Shown here: piece by piece, positions 1 through 7,873 of the stretch | Position numbering within the stretch: position 1 is the stretch's first letter | How the letters are laid out: each line of letters starts with the position of its first letter | Assembly: GCF_001752395.1 (NCBI RefSeq) | Contig: NZ_MKEK01000001.1 | Location: 433,466-497,465 of the forward strand | From: Rheinheimera salexigens | GTDB lineage: Bacteria; Pseudomonadota; Gammaproteobacteria; Enterobacterales; Alteromonadaceae | DNA: 64,000 nucleotides | Reading direction: 5' to 3' | Program-made: the position numbers and the translations under genes | Notes under the pieces: generated by a model | Databases searched by the model: none | What the model was told of the DNA's origin: nothing | The model's input: only the letters and a program-made list of their open reading frames with translations

Positions 1-12
1 GCTGAAATTCGC

Positions 13-66
13 ACATAACAAGCACATTTTTCCGTACTTATTTTGACGCAAATGCGGGCGTTATGT
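13..66 (+). other. attC recombination site (end of upstream cassette)
   Basis: R'' box ACATAAC at 13-19 is the exact reverse complement of R' box GTTATGT at 60-66. The 40 bases between them contain a weak internal inverted repeat (CATTT near 26, AAATG near 50). This is the layout of an integron attC site. The cassette it belongs to lies left of the window; recombination would join after the G at 60, so the next cassette starts at 61. Confidence 0.75.
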
Positions 67-99
67 TTACTTTTAGCTTGGAGTGTTAAGGAAGATAAT

Positions 100-342
100 A
101 TGCCAATAAAAAAATGGATTATTCAATATGCTATTGCACTGCCAATAGTTTTTGTTTTATTAGCTGGCGTGCAATTCTTAAAAGGTAGAAGCCTCGAGTA
201 TTCTATTGAATTCGGAGTGTTGTGGTCATTGATATCCGTTGTGATTTTTGCAATTAGACGTTTCTATAACTATCGGCAAAATATTAATTGTGCAGTTTGC
301 AATGATATACCTAATAACAATCAAAATTCTGATGATAGGTAA
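100..342 (+). CDS. small two-TM membrane protein, integron cassette gene
   Basis: An 80-residue protein with two hydrophobic segments (about residues 9-27 and 38-52) and a polar, Asn-rich tail with a CAVC pair. It should be an inner-membrane protein. I do not recognise a family. The start at 100 is chosen because AAGGAAG lies just upstream; an in-frame start at 43 would fall inside the attC site. It is the only gene in a cassette that runs from 61 to its own attC at 343-444, so it is probably read from a promoter further upstream in the array. Function unknown. Confidence 0.7.
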   Translation: MPIKKWIIQYAIALPIVFVLLAGVQFLKGRSLEYSIEFGVLWSLISVVIFAIRRFYNYRQNINCAVCNDIPNNNQNSDDR

Positions 343-444
343 ACATAACGAGAAAATAAACAAGGGCATGTAACAGGTGGCAATGTTTCGCTTTGCTCAC
401 AATTTTAGCCAACCATTACTTAACCTGTTATTTAGGCGTTAAAT
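343..444 (+). other. attC recombination site of cassette 1
   Basis: R'' is ACATAAC (343-349), the reverse complement of G plus the first bases of cassette 1 itself (TTATGT at 61). That is the signature expected when a cassette circularises. The R' box is GTTAAAT (438-444), whose last bases belong to the next cassette. Inner arms GTAACAGGT (about 370-379) and ACCTGTTA (about 423-430) pair as L''/L'. At 102 bp it is at the long end for attC. Confidence 0.85.
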
Positions 445-456
445 TAAGGATGATGA

Positions 457-1191
457 ATGAATTCGGACGTTCAAACTAAAGCTTTTCTAGACAAGTATAC
501 GACTCTAGCATTACTAATAGGCTTGATTGTCTACCCTGTTTTGTATAGCAATGATTTTTTTAGCTCAATGTTGCTTCCATTCTTGCCCGATGAATTTACT
601 TCACTATTGTATAACAACGAAGCAAGAGCTGGATGGTGGTATTTTATTTTTTCTAACCTGTTTTACCATTGGACTCCACTTCTGTTTATCTGGTACGCAT
701 TAGCTAAAAATAATGAAAGTTGGAGCTCTGTGGGTGTTAACTGGTCTTGGTTCGCTAAACATAAATATTGGTATATCGGGCTTCTTGTTGTACTAGTTAT
801 TTCAGCATTTATCGTTCCTAATATATATTACGGAAGTGAGCTACCAGCAAGATCTCAAGCAGGATTTATCGGCCCAATCAGCACATTAGAACGCTTAGCC
901 GCTATTATTGTCCTCGCATTCACTGCTGCTATTACAGAAGAAATTATATTTAGAGGTTTTGCATTAACACGATTAAATAGAATTATAAAAAACCCTTGGT
1001 TTATATTGCCAATAATAGCAGTATCATTTGTATTTATTCATGGTGAAATTCGCTCCATTAGCCTAACTTTAAACTATTTGATTTTTAGTCTGATTTTTGG
1101 CGCTACCTTTATTCTGCTTAGATTTAAACGGCTCGAGATTTTAATTGTTATACATTTTATGATAAATGCTAGCTTGGTTTTTGTCCCTTAG
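457..1191 (+). CDS. CPBP-family intramembrane metalloprotease, cassette gene
   Basis: A 244-residue polytopic membrane protein. The CPBP (CAAX protease / bacteriocin-processing, Abi) signature is visible: E161-E162-xxx-R166 in EEIIFRGF, then H195 in FIHGE, and H233 / N237 in HFMIN. Family members are membrane-embedded glutamyl proteases; some process peptides or give bacteriocin self-immunity or stress protection, and the substrate here is unknown. The start at 457 has TAAGGA 7 bases upstream; the ATGs at 450 and 453 are in another frame. It is the sole gene of integron cassette 2 (439 to the attC at 1295-1375). About 100 bases between the stop and the attC hold nothing else. Confidence 0.88.
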   Translation: MNSDVQTKAFLDKYTTLALLIGLIVYPVLYSNDFFSSMLLPFLPDEFTSLLYNNEARAGWWYFIFSNLFYHWTPLLFIWYALAKNNESWSSVGVNWSWFAKHKYWYIGLLVVLVISAFIVPNIYYGSELPARSQAGFIGPISTLERLAAIIVLAFTAAITEEIIFRGFALTRLNRIIKNPWFILPIIAVSFVFIHGEIRSISLTLNYLIFSLIFGATFILLRFKRLEILIVIHFMINASLVFVP

Positions 1192-1294
1192 GAGTAGGGG
1201 ACTAAGTTAAAAAATGATGACTGATTTTATGAACGTATCGATGCTTATATAGGGCGGTGAAGTACTATTGAACAATAGTATTGACCAAGTAAGC

Positions 1295-1375
1295 ATTTAA
1301 CCAACGCCATCAAAAACGCGTCAGTTGGACGCTCAACTCGCAACAAGTTGCTCGCGTTTGTGGCGTGCGTTAGGC
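1295..1375 (+). other. attC recombination site of cassette 2
   Basis: R'' is ATTTAAC (1295-1301), the exact complement of the cassette's own left end (GTTAAAT at 438-444). R' is GTTAGGC (1369-1375). Between them an imperfect long hairpin forms (ACGCCATCAAAAACGCG near 1304 with CGCGTTTGTGGCGT near 1353). This is a textbook folded attC. Confidence 0.88.
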
Positions 1376-1415
1376 GAATTATGTAATTAAATGAGTTTAA
1401 TCTCAGAGGTGAAAA

Positions 1416-1868
1416 ATGAAAAAATTAGTATCAATAGGGCTCGTTCTACTTGCAGCCTCGTTTTCAGTAGCAGCCTCGGATGGTTTGGTTAAATATGAAA
1501 GTCATCACTCAGTAAAAGAAACCGCTGACCGTTTTGAAAGTATTGCTAAGAGCAAAGGATTAACGCTATTTGCAAGAATAGTCCATCAAAAAAATGCTAG
1601 TGGTGTAGGGCTAGAACTACGTCCAACGGAAGTTATTATTTTTGGTAATCCTAAAGTTGGCACGCCTTTAATGCAATGTGCTCAGGATGTTGCAATTGAT
1701 TTACCGCAAAAGGTATTGGTTAGTGAGGACGCCGATAATAAAGTTTGGTTATCTTACAACAATCCGAGTTACCTAATGAAGCGTCATGATATAAAAAATT
1801 GCGATGAAGTAATTAATAAGATTTCAGGTATTTTAGGTAAGTTGTCAAAAGCTGCAGTTGCCAAGTAG
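1416..1868 (+). CDS. secreted DUF302-domain protein, cassette gene
   Basis: A 150-residue protein. A signal peptide covers about residues 1-20 (MKK, hydrophobic core, then AAS), so the mature protein is periplasmic. The rest fits the DUF302 fold: a conserved start with VKETADRFES, then LFARIVHQKNA, TEVIIFGNPKVGTPLM and a C-terminal ALDLP-like strand. DUF302 proteins are small alpha/beta proteins without a proven activity. There is a good ribosome site (AGAGGTG) before ATG 1416. It is the only gene of cassette 3, which begins at 1370. Confidence 0.85.
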   Translation: MKKLVSIGLVLLAASFSVAASDGLVKYESHHSVKETADRFESIAKSKGLTLFARIVHQKNASGVGLELRPTEVIIFGNPKVGTPLMQCAQDVAIDLPQKVLVSEDADNKVWLSYNNPSYLMKRHDIKNCDEVINKISGILGKLSKAAVAK

Positions 1869-1904
1869 GCATTCGGAAGTGAGGACGACCTCACCTCTCA
1901 ATTT

Positions 1905-1965
1905 CGTTAGGGGACGGCCTCCACGGGAGGTGCTAGACGCACGCCCTTTAGCTAAAGCGTTAGGC
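1905..1965 (+). other. degenerate attC-like boundary of cassette 3
   Basis: R' box GTTAGGC is present at 1959-1965, and the next cassette starts there. The expected R'' (GCCTAAC) is not found between 1869 and 1959. A GTTAGGGG sequence at 1905 and a CCTCC/GGAGG hairpin at 1918-1930 are present instead. I read this as a damaged or unusual attC. Confidence 0.4.
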
Positions 1966-2013
1966 GCAGGTTGCGCGCCACTGAGCAACCATTTATAGAA
2001 ATGGAGAAATGTT

Positions 2014-2232
2014 ATGTCTGAAACAATGCCTGGTATGGGAATGTGGCCTATGGGACCACTAATGATGTTGGTGATGGCAGCGTTGGTGATATTGCCGTTT
2101 TGGTTTATCTTTTCTAAGGCGGGCTACTCGAAGTGGCTAAGTTTGCTTATGGTGGTTCCAATCATTAACGTGATTCTTTTGTATTTTCTTGCGTTTACCA
2201 AGTGGCCGAGCATTGGGAATAGAAATTTGTAA
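2014..2232 (+). CDS. small two-TM membrane protein, cassette gene
   Basis: A 72-residue protein. A Met/Gly/Pro-rich N-terminus (repeated MG and MP pairs) is followed by two transmembrane segments, about residues 14-34 and 42-60. No catalytic motif is visible. The ribosome site is ATGGAGAAATGTT before ATG 2014. It fills integron cassette 4 (1960-2355). Small membrane proteins like this are common cargo of sedentary integrons; I do not assign a function. Confidence 0.7.
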   Translation: MSETMPGMGMWPMGPLMMLVMAALVILPFWFIFSKAGYSKWLSLLMVVPIINVILLYFLAFTKWPSIGNRNL

Positions 2233-2280
2233 GAACACCGTCCCCCTGACCATTAAAGGTAAAATCACGACCTTATTAGC

Positions 2281-2361
2281 GCCTAATAATTCGCTCAACA
2301 CGGACGGGTAAATGCGGTGCTTCACTACGCTTATTGCCCGTCGGTTAGCTCTGCGTTAGGC
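2281..2361 (+). other. attC recombination site of cassette 4
   Basis: R'' is GCCTAAT (2281-2287), one base off the complement of R' GTTAGGC (2355-2361). The inner arms ACGGACGGGTAA (about 2300-2311) and TTGCCCGTCGGTTA (about 2333-2346) form the L''/L' stem. The central CGGTGCTTCACTACG acts as the variable loop. Confidence 0.82.
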
Positions 2362-2383
2362 AAAATATTATTCTGAGTAATTT

Positions 2384-2722
2384 ATGGAACATATTAATTG
2401 GGATGATTTTCAAAAAGTCGATATTCGGGTTGGGACCATTATTGATGTCGAAGACTTTCCAGAGGCGCGTCGGCCTGCTTACAAATTGAAGGTTGATTTC
2501 GGTCAAGCAATCGGTATTAAAAAGTCTAGTGCGCAGATCACTAATCTATATGCAAAAGAAGAACTGTTGGGTAAGCAGGTGTTAGCAGTAGTAAATTTCC
2601 CACCAAAACAAATTGGCCCTATTATGTCTGAATGTTTAGTTACTGGGCTGTACCGCCCTGATGGTTCTGTGGTGCTAGCAACTGTTGATATGAAGCTACC
2701 TAATGGCACAAGGCTGGCATAA
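2384..2722 (+). CDS. csaA: CsaA-like tRNA-binding protein, cassette gene
   Basis: A 112-residue protein, the full length for CsaA. It is a stand-alone tRNA-binding OB-fold of the kind fused to MetRS and PheRS-beta. Visible marks are DFQKVDIRVGTI near the start, RRPAYKLKVDFG, SSAQIT, and the C-terminal VTGLYRPDG and LPNGTRLA. CsaA is described as an export-related chaperone in Bacillus; in Gram-negatives it is usually only called a tRNA-binding protein. It starts 23 bases inside cassette 5 (left edge at 2356) and is the last recognisable cassette gene. Just at its stop lies GGCATAACAAGC (2716-2727), which resembles the left half of an attC, but no right half follows. Confidence 0.85.
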   Translation: MEHINWDDFQKVDIRVGTIIDVEDFPEARRPAYKLKVDFGQAIGIKKSSAQITNLYAKEELLGKQVLAVVNFPPKQIGPIMSECLVTGLYRPDGSVVLATVDMKLPNGTRLA

Positions 2723-2799
2723 CAAGCAGACTAAGATTTTTCAGTTATAATTATTAACATTCCCTATCACTCTAACTCTAATAATAGTAAAGAGGATGC

Positions 2800-3672
2800 A
2801 TGGAGCCCATTAACATTCTACTCGCCCAGATTAAGGATATGGCAAGAAGTGCTATCGAGATTTTGCCGCAGTTACTCATTGCTATAATCATCCTTGTTTT
2901 AACTTATGCCTTCGCCAAATTAGCCAAAAACATTGCCAAACGTATTCTTAAGCACACCCATTTACGCCAGAGCTTGGCGGAGCTGCTGGTGTTATTCTCT
3001 TCTTTAGCCATCTGGCTATTCGGAATAATGATTGCTGCGATTATCGCCTTTCCAGATCTAACCCCGACAAAAATGCTGGCAGGTTTGGGCATAGGCTCGG
3101 TAGCAATTGGTTTTGCTTTTAAAGATATATTTGAGAATTTTTTAGCCGGGATCATCATATTGATCCGCAAAGAAATGCGCATCAATGACTTTATAGAATG
3201 TGAAGGTTATGAGGGCACTGTTGAGGCGATATTAGTACGTGAGACCCATATTCGTAAAACAGATGGTGAATTAGTGATACTGCCCAATAGTATGTTATTC
3301 AAAAATCCATTGACGATAAAAACCGATATTGACCAACGTAGAACCACCATTATCTGTGGAGTGGGCTATGGCGAAAATGTGGATGAAGCTAGGTCGGTTA
3401 TCAAACAAGCGGTAACTGACTGTAAAACGGTAATCAGTGACTCACGTCCTGTACAAATATTTGCTAATGAATTTGCCGATTCGTCGGTGAATTTTGAAGT
3501 AACGTGGTGGACGGGATCTAAGCCAATAGATATTAGGCAGTCACGAGACGAAGTCATTGCCGCTATTAAATCTGCGCTGGATAATGCGGATATCGAAATT
3601 CCATTTCCATATAGAACGCTCACTTTTAATCAGCCAGTTAGTATTAACACTAATCAGCAGATGGACGAATAG
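2800..3672 (+). CDS. mscS: small-conductance mechanosensitive channel (MscS family)
   Basis: A 290-residue protein, close to E. coli MscS length. Three membrane helices lie in about residues 20-130, with the pore helix region rich in Gly/Ala (MLAGLGIGSVAIGFAFKDIFENFLAGI). The cytoplasmic beta domain follows (RINDFIECEGYEGTVEAI; ILPNSMLFKNPLT). MscS opens in response to membrane tension and releases solutes on hypo-osmotic shock. The ribosome site is AGAGGATGC just before ATG 2800. It stands alone right of the last integron cassette, so it probably marks the return to stable chromosome. Confidence 0.92.
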   Translation: MEPINILLAQIKDMARSAIEILPQLLIAIIILVLTYAFAKLAKNIAKRILKHTHLRQSLAELLVLFSSLAIWLFGIMIAAIIAFPDLTPTKMLAGLGIGSVAIGFAFKDIFENFLAGIIILIRKEMRINDFIECEGYEGTVEAILVRETHIRKTDGELVILPNSMLFKNPLTIKTDIDQRRTTIICGVGYGENVDEARSVIKQAVTDCKTVISDSRPVQIFANEFADSSVNFEVTWWTGSKPIDIRQSRDEVIAAIKSALDNADIEIPFPYRTLTFNQPVSINTNQQMDE

Positions 3673-3888
3673 CAAACTAGTTGGCTATCAGCCTATTAAG
3701 TACTGAAGATTGCTTAAATGACTGTGCGGTAGTCTGCTTTATATCAGCTGTTGTGGAGCAATACATCTTAAAAGTTACACTGTTGTTAACCATGATAAAA
3801 TCTAGTATTGTATCATTTATCAATACAAAACGGCTTTAGTTCAAAGCTAAGCCTAGCCCAGACGCGGCCTCTAATACGAAAGCTCTAA

Positions 3889-3894
3889 TATAAT
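3889..3894 (+). promoter_or_regulatory. candidate -10 box TATAAT
   Basis: A perfect TATAAT lies 66 bases upstream of the small membrane protein at 3960. No good -35 is seen at the right spacing, so the call rests on the -10 alone. The rest of 3673-3959 shows only a short inverted repeat around 3808-3829 (TTGTAT / ATACAA). Confidence 0.35.
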
Positions 3895-3959
3895 TAGTGT
3901 GCAGCGTATGTTGGGGCTGGAATGGAGCCTCATTAATTAAAACGATAAGGAAAATCAGG

Positions 3960-4181
3960 ATGAATTTCGATGCCACAATACTAGGTCAGTTTATTATTGT
4001 TTTTGCACTAATTGTAGGTACTTTAAGCTATTACCTTGGTCGTCGTAAAACCCAAACACCTATTATCGCCGGTCTGATTGGGGCCGCGTTATCTATTATT
4101 CCGCCATTTGGTTTAGTTTACTTGATTGTTTTAGTTCTGAAAAAAGATGTTAATTCAGTCACTGCGTCAGTAAATGGCTAA
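3960..4181 (+). CDS. small two-TM membrane protein
   Basis: A 73-residue protein with two hydrophobic helices (about residues 8-25 and 36-60). They are joined by a basic loop (LGRRKTQT). The start at 3960 is chosen over an in-frame start at 3897 because AAGGAAAATCAGG lies directly before it. No family recognised. It may be a superinfection-like or stress membrane peptide, but nothing in the sequence shows that. Confidence 0.6.
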   Translation: MNFDATILGQFIIVFALIVGTLSYYLGRRKTQTPIIAGLIGAALSIIPPFGLVYLIVLVLKKDVNSVTASVNG

Positions 4182-4225
4182 CAGGCTCAGAACAAAGTAT
4201 TACGCTCTATATGCACAGGGAAGTT

Positions 4226-4462
4226 ATGTCTAAATTGTTATTACTGTTTTTTGTTGTTATCTCAGTGTCATCCTGTGCCTCTCATCAAATAGCAGATAAT
4301 GGCTGTAAATTTGTAACAGGCACCTACGAGTCTGAGCAAGCAAGAAAGCAGCAAAGTGAACGTACCGGCCAGAGGCATGAAAAGGCTAGTACTGACATCA
4401 TTAATGGTATTTTAGCTTTATTTACCATTACATTATCAGGTGAAAAGGAAGAGTGCATATAA
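4226..4462 (+). CDS. small lipoprotein
   Basis: A 78-residue protein with a lipoprotein signal peptide ending in VSSC (Cys17), so the mature chain is about 62 residues and membrane-anchored. The middle is polar and charged (ESEQARKQQSERTGQRHEKAS), followed by one hydrophobic stretch (IINGILALFTITL) and two further Cys. AGGGA at 4217 supports ATG 4226 over the upstream in-frame ATG 4211. Family not recognised. Confidence 0.6.
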   Translation: MSKLLLLFFVVISVSSCASHQIADNGCKFVTGTYESEQARKQQSERTGQRHEKASTDIINGILALFTITLSGEKEECI

Positions 4463-4492
4463 TAAGGCTTTCCGTAAACCAAGGAAAACCGT

Positions 4493-4774
4493 ATGCATAT
4501 TAGTATTCTAACCATGGCCTTTTCTTTACCGGGCTGTGGTTCTTTGAAAGAAAAAAGGCAACGTATGGGCGGCCTGCATGAAAAATTCGGGCGTAATCCT
4601 GCAGTAGCGGTCTGTGAAAGCGGTGAACACAACCGGCACGATGCCAGCGAATGGTCGTTTGTGGTGGTAGGCGCCTCAAGACGCGAGGTCGAATCGCTGT
4701 GTAGTCAAATTGAAGACAAAATTCAGCACAGCGTTCAAGGACGTATCATCAATATAACGTGTGAACGGATTTAA
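4493..4774 (+). CDS. DUF503 family protein (YlxP-like)
   Basis: A 93-residue protein with the DUF503 pattern: LPGCGSLKEKRQ near the start, EKFGRNPAVAVCESGEHN, then a C-terminal alpha/beta half. YlxP of Bacillus sits in the nusA-infB-rbfA operon and is linked to ribosome or nucleoid functions; the exact role is unknown. The ribosome site AAGGA lies 9 bases before ATG 4493. It follows the small lipoprotein by 30 bases and could be co-transcribed with it. Confidence 0.85.
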   Translation: MHISILTMAFSLPGCGSLKEKRQRMGGLHEKFGRNPAVAVCESGEHNRHDASEWSFVVVGASRREVESLCSQIEDKIQHSVQGRIINITCERI

Positions 4775-4958
4775 TTAAAAAAGCAAAAGTCCACTTGCTT
4801 ATGTTTTCCTTAACGTTGCTGCCCATAACCCCTCTGCCTCCCCTAAATCCATTTAAATTGCCTAATTTAGTGGAGGGTCTTTGATCGACCTCTATACTAA
4901 ATATTATGTCGCTAAAGCGTATTGGCATAAATTATTTTTTTCGGTAATGGAGAACTCG

Positions 4959-6455
4959 ATGAGTGATAAGCCTAGTTTATTAATCGGTGGCACTGCTTCC
5001 GGTCATTTTTTGATGGATGCGAGCATGGCTAACCGGCATGGCTTAATTGCTGGCGCAACGGGTACGGGTAAAACCATTACCTTACAAAATTTGACAGAGA
5101 ACTTTTCCCGTTTAGGGGTGCCGGTTTTTCTTGCTGATGTGAAAGGCGATCTTTCTGGATTAGCCGCGCCGGGCAGTACACACCCCAAAATTGACGCCCG
5201 AGTTAAGCAACTGAAGATTGAAAATTATCAATTTCGCTCTGTGCCTACGGTGTTTTGGGATATGTTTGGCCATAAAGGTCATAATATCCGCACTACCATT
5301 TCAGATATGGGGCCTTTGCTACTTGCTAGCCTGTTAGAGTTGAACGATACCCAAAGTGGTGTGTTATATGCCTGCTTTAAGGTTGCAGATGATAATGGCT
5401 GGTTACTGCTGGATCTAAAAGATTTGCGCTCGATGTTAACCTGGTTGGCCGACAACGCAAAGGAGTTGAAAGGCGAGTATGGCAATATATCCTCTTCTAG
5501 TATCGGTGCCATTCAACGAAAATTATTAGTGTTAGAAGAGCAAGGCGCTGAGCATTTTTTCAATGAACCGGCCATTGCACTAGACGATTTAATTAAGACC
5601 GACTTTTCAGGTAACGGCGTGGTCAACGTGCTGGATGTAACCAAGTTAATTCATGAGTCACCAAAATTATATGCCTGCTTTTTGATTTGGTTACTGGCGG
5701 AACTGTTTGAAAACTTGCCAGAGGTAGGTGATGCAGATAGACCGAAATTTGTGTTGTTTTTTGATGAAGCACATTTGATATTTGATGGTGCCGCCGATGT
5801 ATTAGTTAACAAAATAGAACAGGTGGTAAGGCTGATACGCTCAAAAGGGGTTGGGGTATATTTTGTTAGCCAAAGCCCGATGGATATACCGGAAGATATA
5901 CTGGGTCAATTAGGCATGAAAATTCAACATGCTTTGCGCGCCTTTACCCCAAAAGATAAAAAAGTGGTGAAGGCATCTGCAGCGTCGTTTAGACAAAATC
6001 CTGATATTAATACCGAGCAGCTTATTACTGAGTTAGGTGTGGGAGTGGCCTTGGTTTCAGTATTAGACGCGGATGGTAAGCCAACACCGGTTGAACTGGT
6101 TTATATTAAACCACCTGAGTCGCGAGTCGGGCCTTTAACCGATGCGGAGCGTGCTGATTATATCACTCGCTCACCTTATAAAGGCCGTTACGATAAAGTT
6201 ATCGACCGTGAATCGGCTCATGAATTATTAAAACAAAAAGCTGAGAAGCTCGCAGAGTCAAATGCTGATATAGCAGCCCAGCAACAAGCCGAAAAACAAG
6301 CTGAGAAAGAAGCTAAAACGTCAGCGGTTAAAAGTAAGCGTACTAGGCAAACTCCGGTTGAAGCAATGGTGAAAAGTGCCGCCAGAAGCATGGGCAGTCA
6401 GATTGGCCGCCAGTTAATTAGGGGTATTTTGGGTTCATTATTTGGTAAGCGTTAA
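4959..6455 (+). CDS. HerA-like DUF853 ATPase
   Basis: A 498-residue protein of the helicase HerA-like C-terminal (DUF853) family. The Walker A is GATGTGKT at residues 32-39. Next come FLADVKGDLSGLA and FWDMFGHKGHNIRTT, both typical of the family. The Walker B is FVLFFDEAHLIF with D269-E270, followed by RSKGVGVYFVSQSP and the arginine-rich sensor region. The tail from about residue 430 is charged and coiled-coil-like, ending in basic SRTRQTP-like sequence. These proteins are FtsK/HerA-type P-loop ATPases, predicted to be DNA pumps, with unclear biology. GGAG lies 7 bases before ATG 4959; an in-frame start at 4881 has no such site. Confidence 0.9.
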   Translation: MSDKPSLLIGGTASGHFLMDASMANRHGLIAGATGTGKTITLQNLTENFSRLGVPVFLADVKGDLSGLAAPGSTHPKIDARVKQLKIENYQFRSVPTVFWDMFGHKGHNIRTTISDMGPLLLASLLELNDTQSGVLYACFKVADDNGWLLLDLKDLRSMLTWLADNAKELKGEYGNISSSSIGAIQRKLLVLEEQGAEHFFNEPAIALDDLIKTDFSGNGVVNVLDVTKLIHESPKLYACFLIWLLAELFENLPEVGDADRPKFVLFFDEAHLIFDGAADVLVNKIEQVVRLIRSKGVGVYFVSQSPMDIPEDILGQLGMKIQHALRAFTPKDKKVVKASAASFRQNPDINTEQLITELGVGVALVSVLDADGKPTPVELVYIKPPESRVGPLTDAERADYITRSPYKGRYDKVIDRESAHELLKQKAEKLAESNADIAAQQQAEKQAEKEAKTSAVKSKRTRQTPVEAMVKSAARSMGSQIGRQLIRGILGSLFGKR

Positions 6456-6648
6456 GACAATTTTGGCACAGGGTATTTACCTCGAATTTTACATCAACAA
6501 TACTGTATAGTTAGCCCTAATACTTGAGCCGAAAATAAGCTATTAAACTGGCTAGCTCAAGGTTTAGGTGGTTTAAAACTAAACAGGTTGTTATGCAAAA
6601 ACGATTATCTAATAAAACTAGCCCGATAAAATTTGTGCGTGACGCACA

Positions 6649-6930
6649 ATGAATATTGCCGTTAAGAATGTACCTAGTGATGCTGTCACTTGCTCAACTT
6701 GCAAGGCTAATTGTTGCCGGTTAGAGGTCATGTTAATTACCGATACCGGCGTGCCTGAACAGTATGTTGCTGTAGATAACTGGGGCGGCATGACGATGGC
6801 GCGCTTAGATGATGGCTGGTGTGCAGCTTTAGACCGCTCTACCATGCTTTGTCGTATTTATGAAAATCGGCCGTTAATTTGCCGCGAATTTGAAATGGGC
6901 GGCTATGAATGCCTGGCTGAAAGAACCTAG
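6649..6930 (+). CDS. YkgJ-family Cys-cluster metal-binding protein
   Basis: A 93-residue protein. It has the YkgJ / zinc-iron chelating cluster: C15-xx-C18-xxx-C22-C23 at the N-terminus, then CAALD, MLCRIYENRPLICREFEMGG and a last Cys. Family members are predicted to bind Zn or an Fe-S cluster through about eight Cys. No enzymatic role is established. Likely monocistronic. Confidence 0.85.
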   Translation: MNIAVKNVPSDAVTCSTCKANCCRLEVMLITDTGVPEQYVAVDNWGGMTMARLDDGWCAALDRSTMLCRIYENRPLICREFEMGGYECLAERT

Positions 6931-7001
6931 TTTATTCCTAAGATATCACTCCACCCATACTGCCTTATTTGAGAAGCCTTACCTTATTAGAGATAGTGTA
7001 A

Positions 7002-7352
7002 ATGATTCAGAAAATTGAAGATAAAAAGCAATATCTGCTGCATTGGATGTATGACTTTATCGAGGATGACGATGAACCTGCATACTTAAAAAGTGACGTG
7101 GCAGAATTTGATAAAATAATATCTTTATTTATTAAAGAGGTAGGTGAAAGCAGTCAACGTTCAGACTATTCTTGGGTTTGTGCAAAAATTGAAGCGTTAG
7201 TGCTAAACCTAAATGAATTAAACCGTAAGCATGTTCATCAGCTAATTGAAGCGCATCAACGTGAAGATATTTGTGCACTGATTAGTTTAGTTGTGCAACA
7301 TGCAGGACACGATTACCAAGACGATATCACTGAACAGTGGCGTGAGTGGTAA
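7002..7352 (+). CDS. conserved hypothetical acidic protein
   Basis: A 116-residue, soluble, acidic and mostly helical protein, with DDDEPAYLKSD near the N-terminus and a C-terminal HQLIEAHQREDICALISLVVQHAG helix pair. No signal peptide or membrane segment. Family not recognised. A strong hairpin terminator follows directly (7363-7396). Confidence 0.6.
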   Translation: MIQKIEDKKQYLLHWMYDFIEDDDEPAYLKSDVAEFDKIISLFIKEVGESSQRSDYSWVCAKIEALVLNLNELNRKHVHQLIEAHQREDICALISLVVQHAGHDYQDDITEQWREW

Positions 7353-7362
7353 AACGATTATG

Positions 7363-7396
7363 CGAGGTTGAGCAGGCTTAGCCTCGTGGTTATTTT
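7363..7396 (+). terminator. rho-independent terminator
   Basis: A ten-base-pair stem CGAGGTTGAG (7363-7372) / CTTAGCCTCG (7377-7386), counting G-T pairs, with the tetraloop CAGG and then a T-rich stretch (TGGTTATTTTT). It ends transcription of the gene at 7002-7352. Confidence 0.7.
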
Positions 7397-7422
7397 TATA
7401 GTAGTAAAAAAGGTAATCTGTA

Positions 7423-7845
7423 ATGATAAATACCAAAATATATAAGTCGGTGTATACCTTAGCTGAAAAGTTAATGGACGCCGACAAAAAAGGCAATAAA
7501 CAGGCATTTGATACGCATTATGCAGAGTTGAAGGCCATTTGTATCGATAACGAAAATACCAATAAAGATCACCCAGAACAATGGGAAACGCTTGCCGACT
7601 TTACAGAAGAGCTAGAAGACGCATTGGCGGGATATGAAAAAGCCCTAGAAAAAGCCGTCGCTATTAATTCAAAAGACCATATGGCATCTATCGCATTCTC
7701 CATGGCGATATTGCAAATTGAACTAGGTCAAACTGACGCGGCTATCAACAATTTGCAAGCGGCAAAAATTAGCGCTAATAAAATTGAAGATAGAGAATTT
7801 AAAGTCGAAATAGACGAGCTATTGGCCAAGCTTTTAGCAGACTAA
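7423..7845 (+). CDS. TPR-like helical protein
   Basis: A 140-residue, all-helical protein. The middle and C-terminal parts read as degenerate tetratricopeptide repeats (LEDALAGYEKALEKAVAI; ASIAFSMAILQIELGQTDAAINNLQAAK). The usual role of such repeats is protein-protein contact. No signal peptide, so it is cytoplasmic. GGTAATCTGTA precedes ATG 7423. It is read between a terminator at 7363 and the secreted protein gene at 7874. Confidence 0.7.
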   Translation: MINTKIYKSVYTLAEKLMDADKKGNKQAFDTHYAELKAICIDNENTNKDHPEQWETLADFTEELEDALAGYEKALEKAVAINSKDHMASIAFSMAILQIELGQTDAAINNLQAAKISANKIEDREFKVEIDELLAKLLAD

Positions 7846-7873
7846 ACCCGATAAGTATCGGCAGAAGAAATTT

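Noticed and set aside
2716..2727. GGCATAACAAGC at the csaA stop as a full attC
   Set aside because: Only the left half looks right and no GTTRRRY right box follows within 150 bases, so it is noted as a remnant only.
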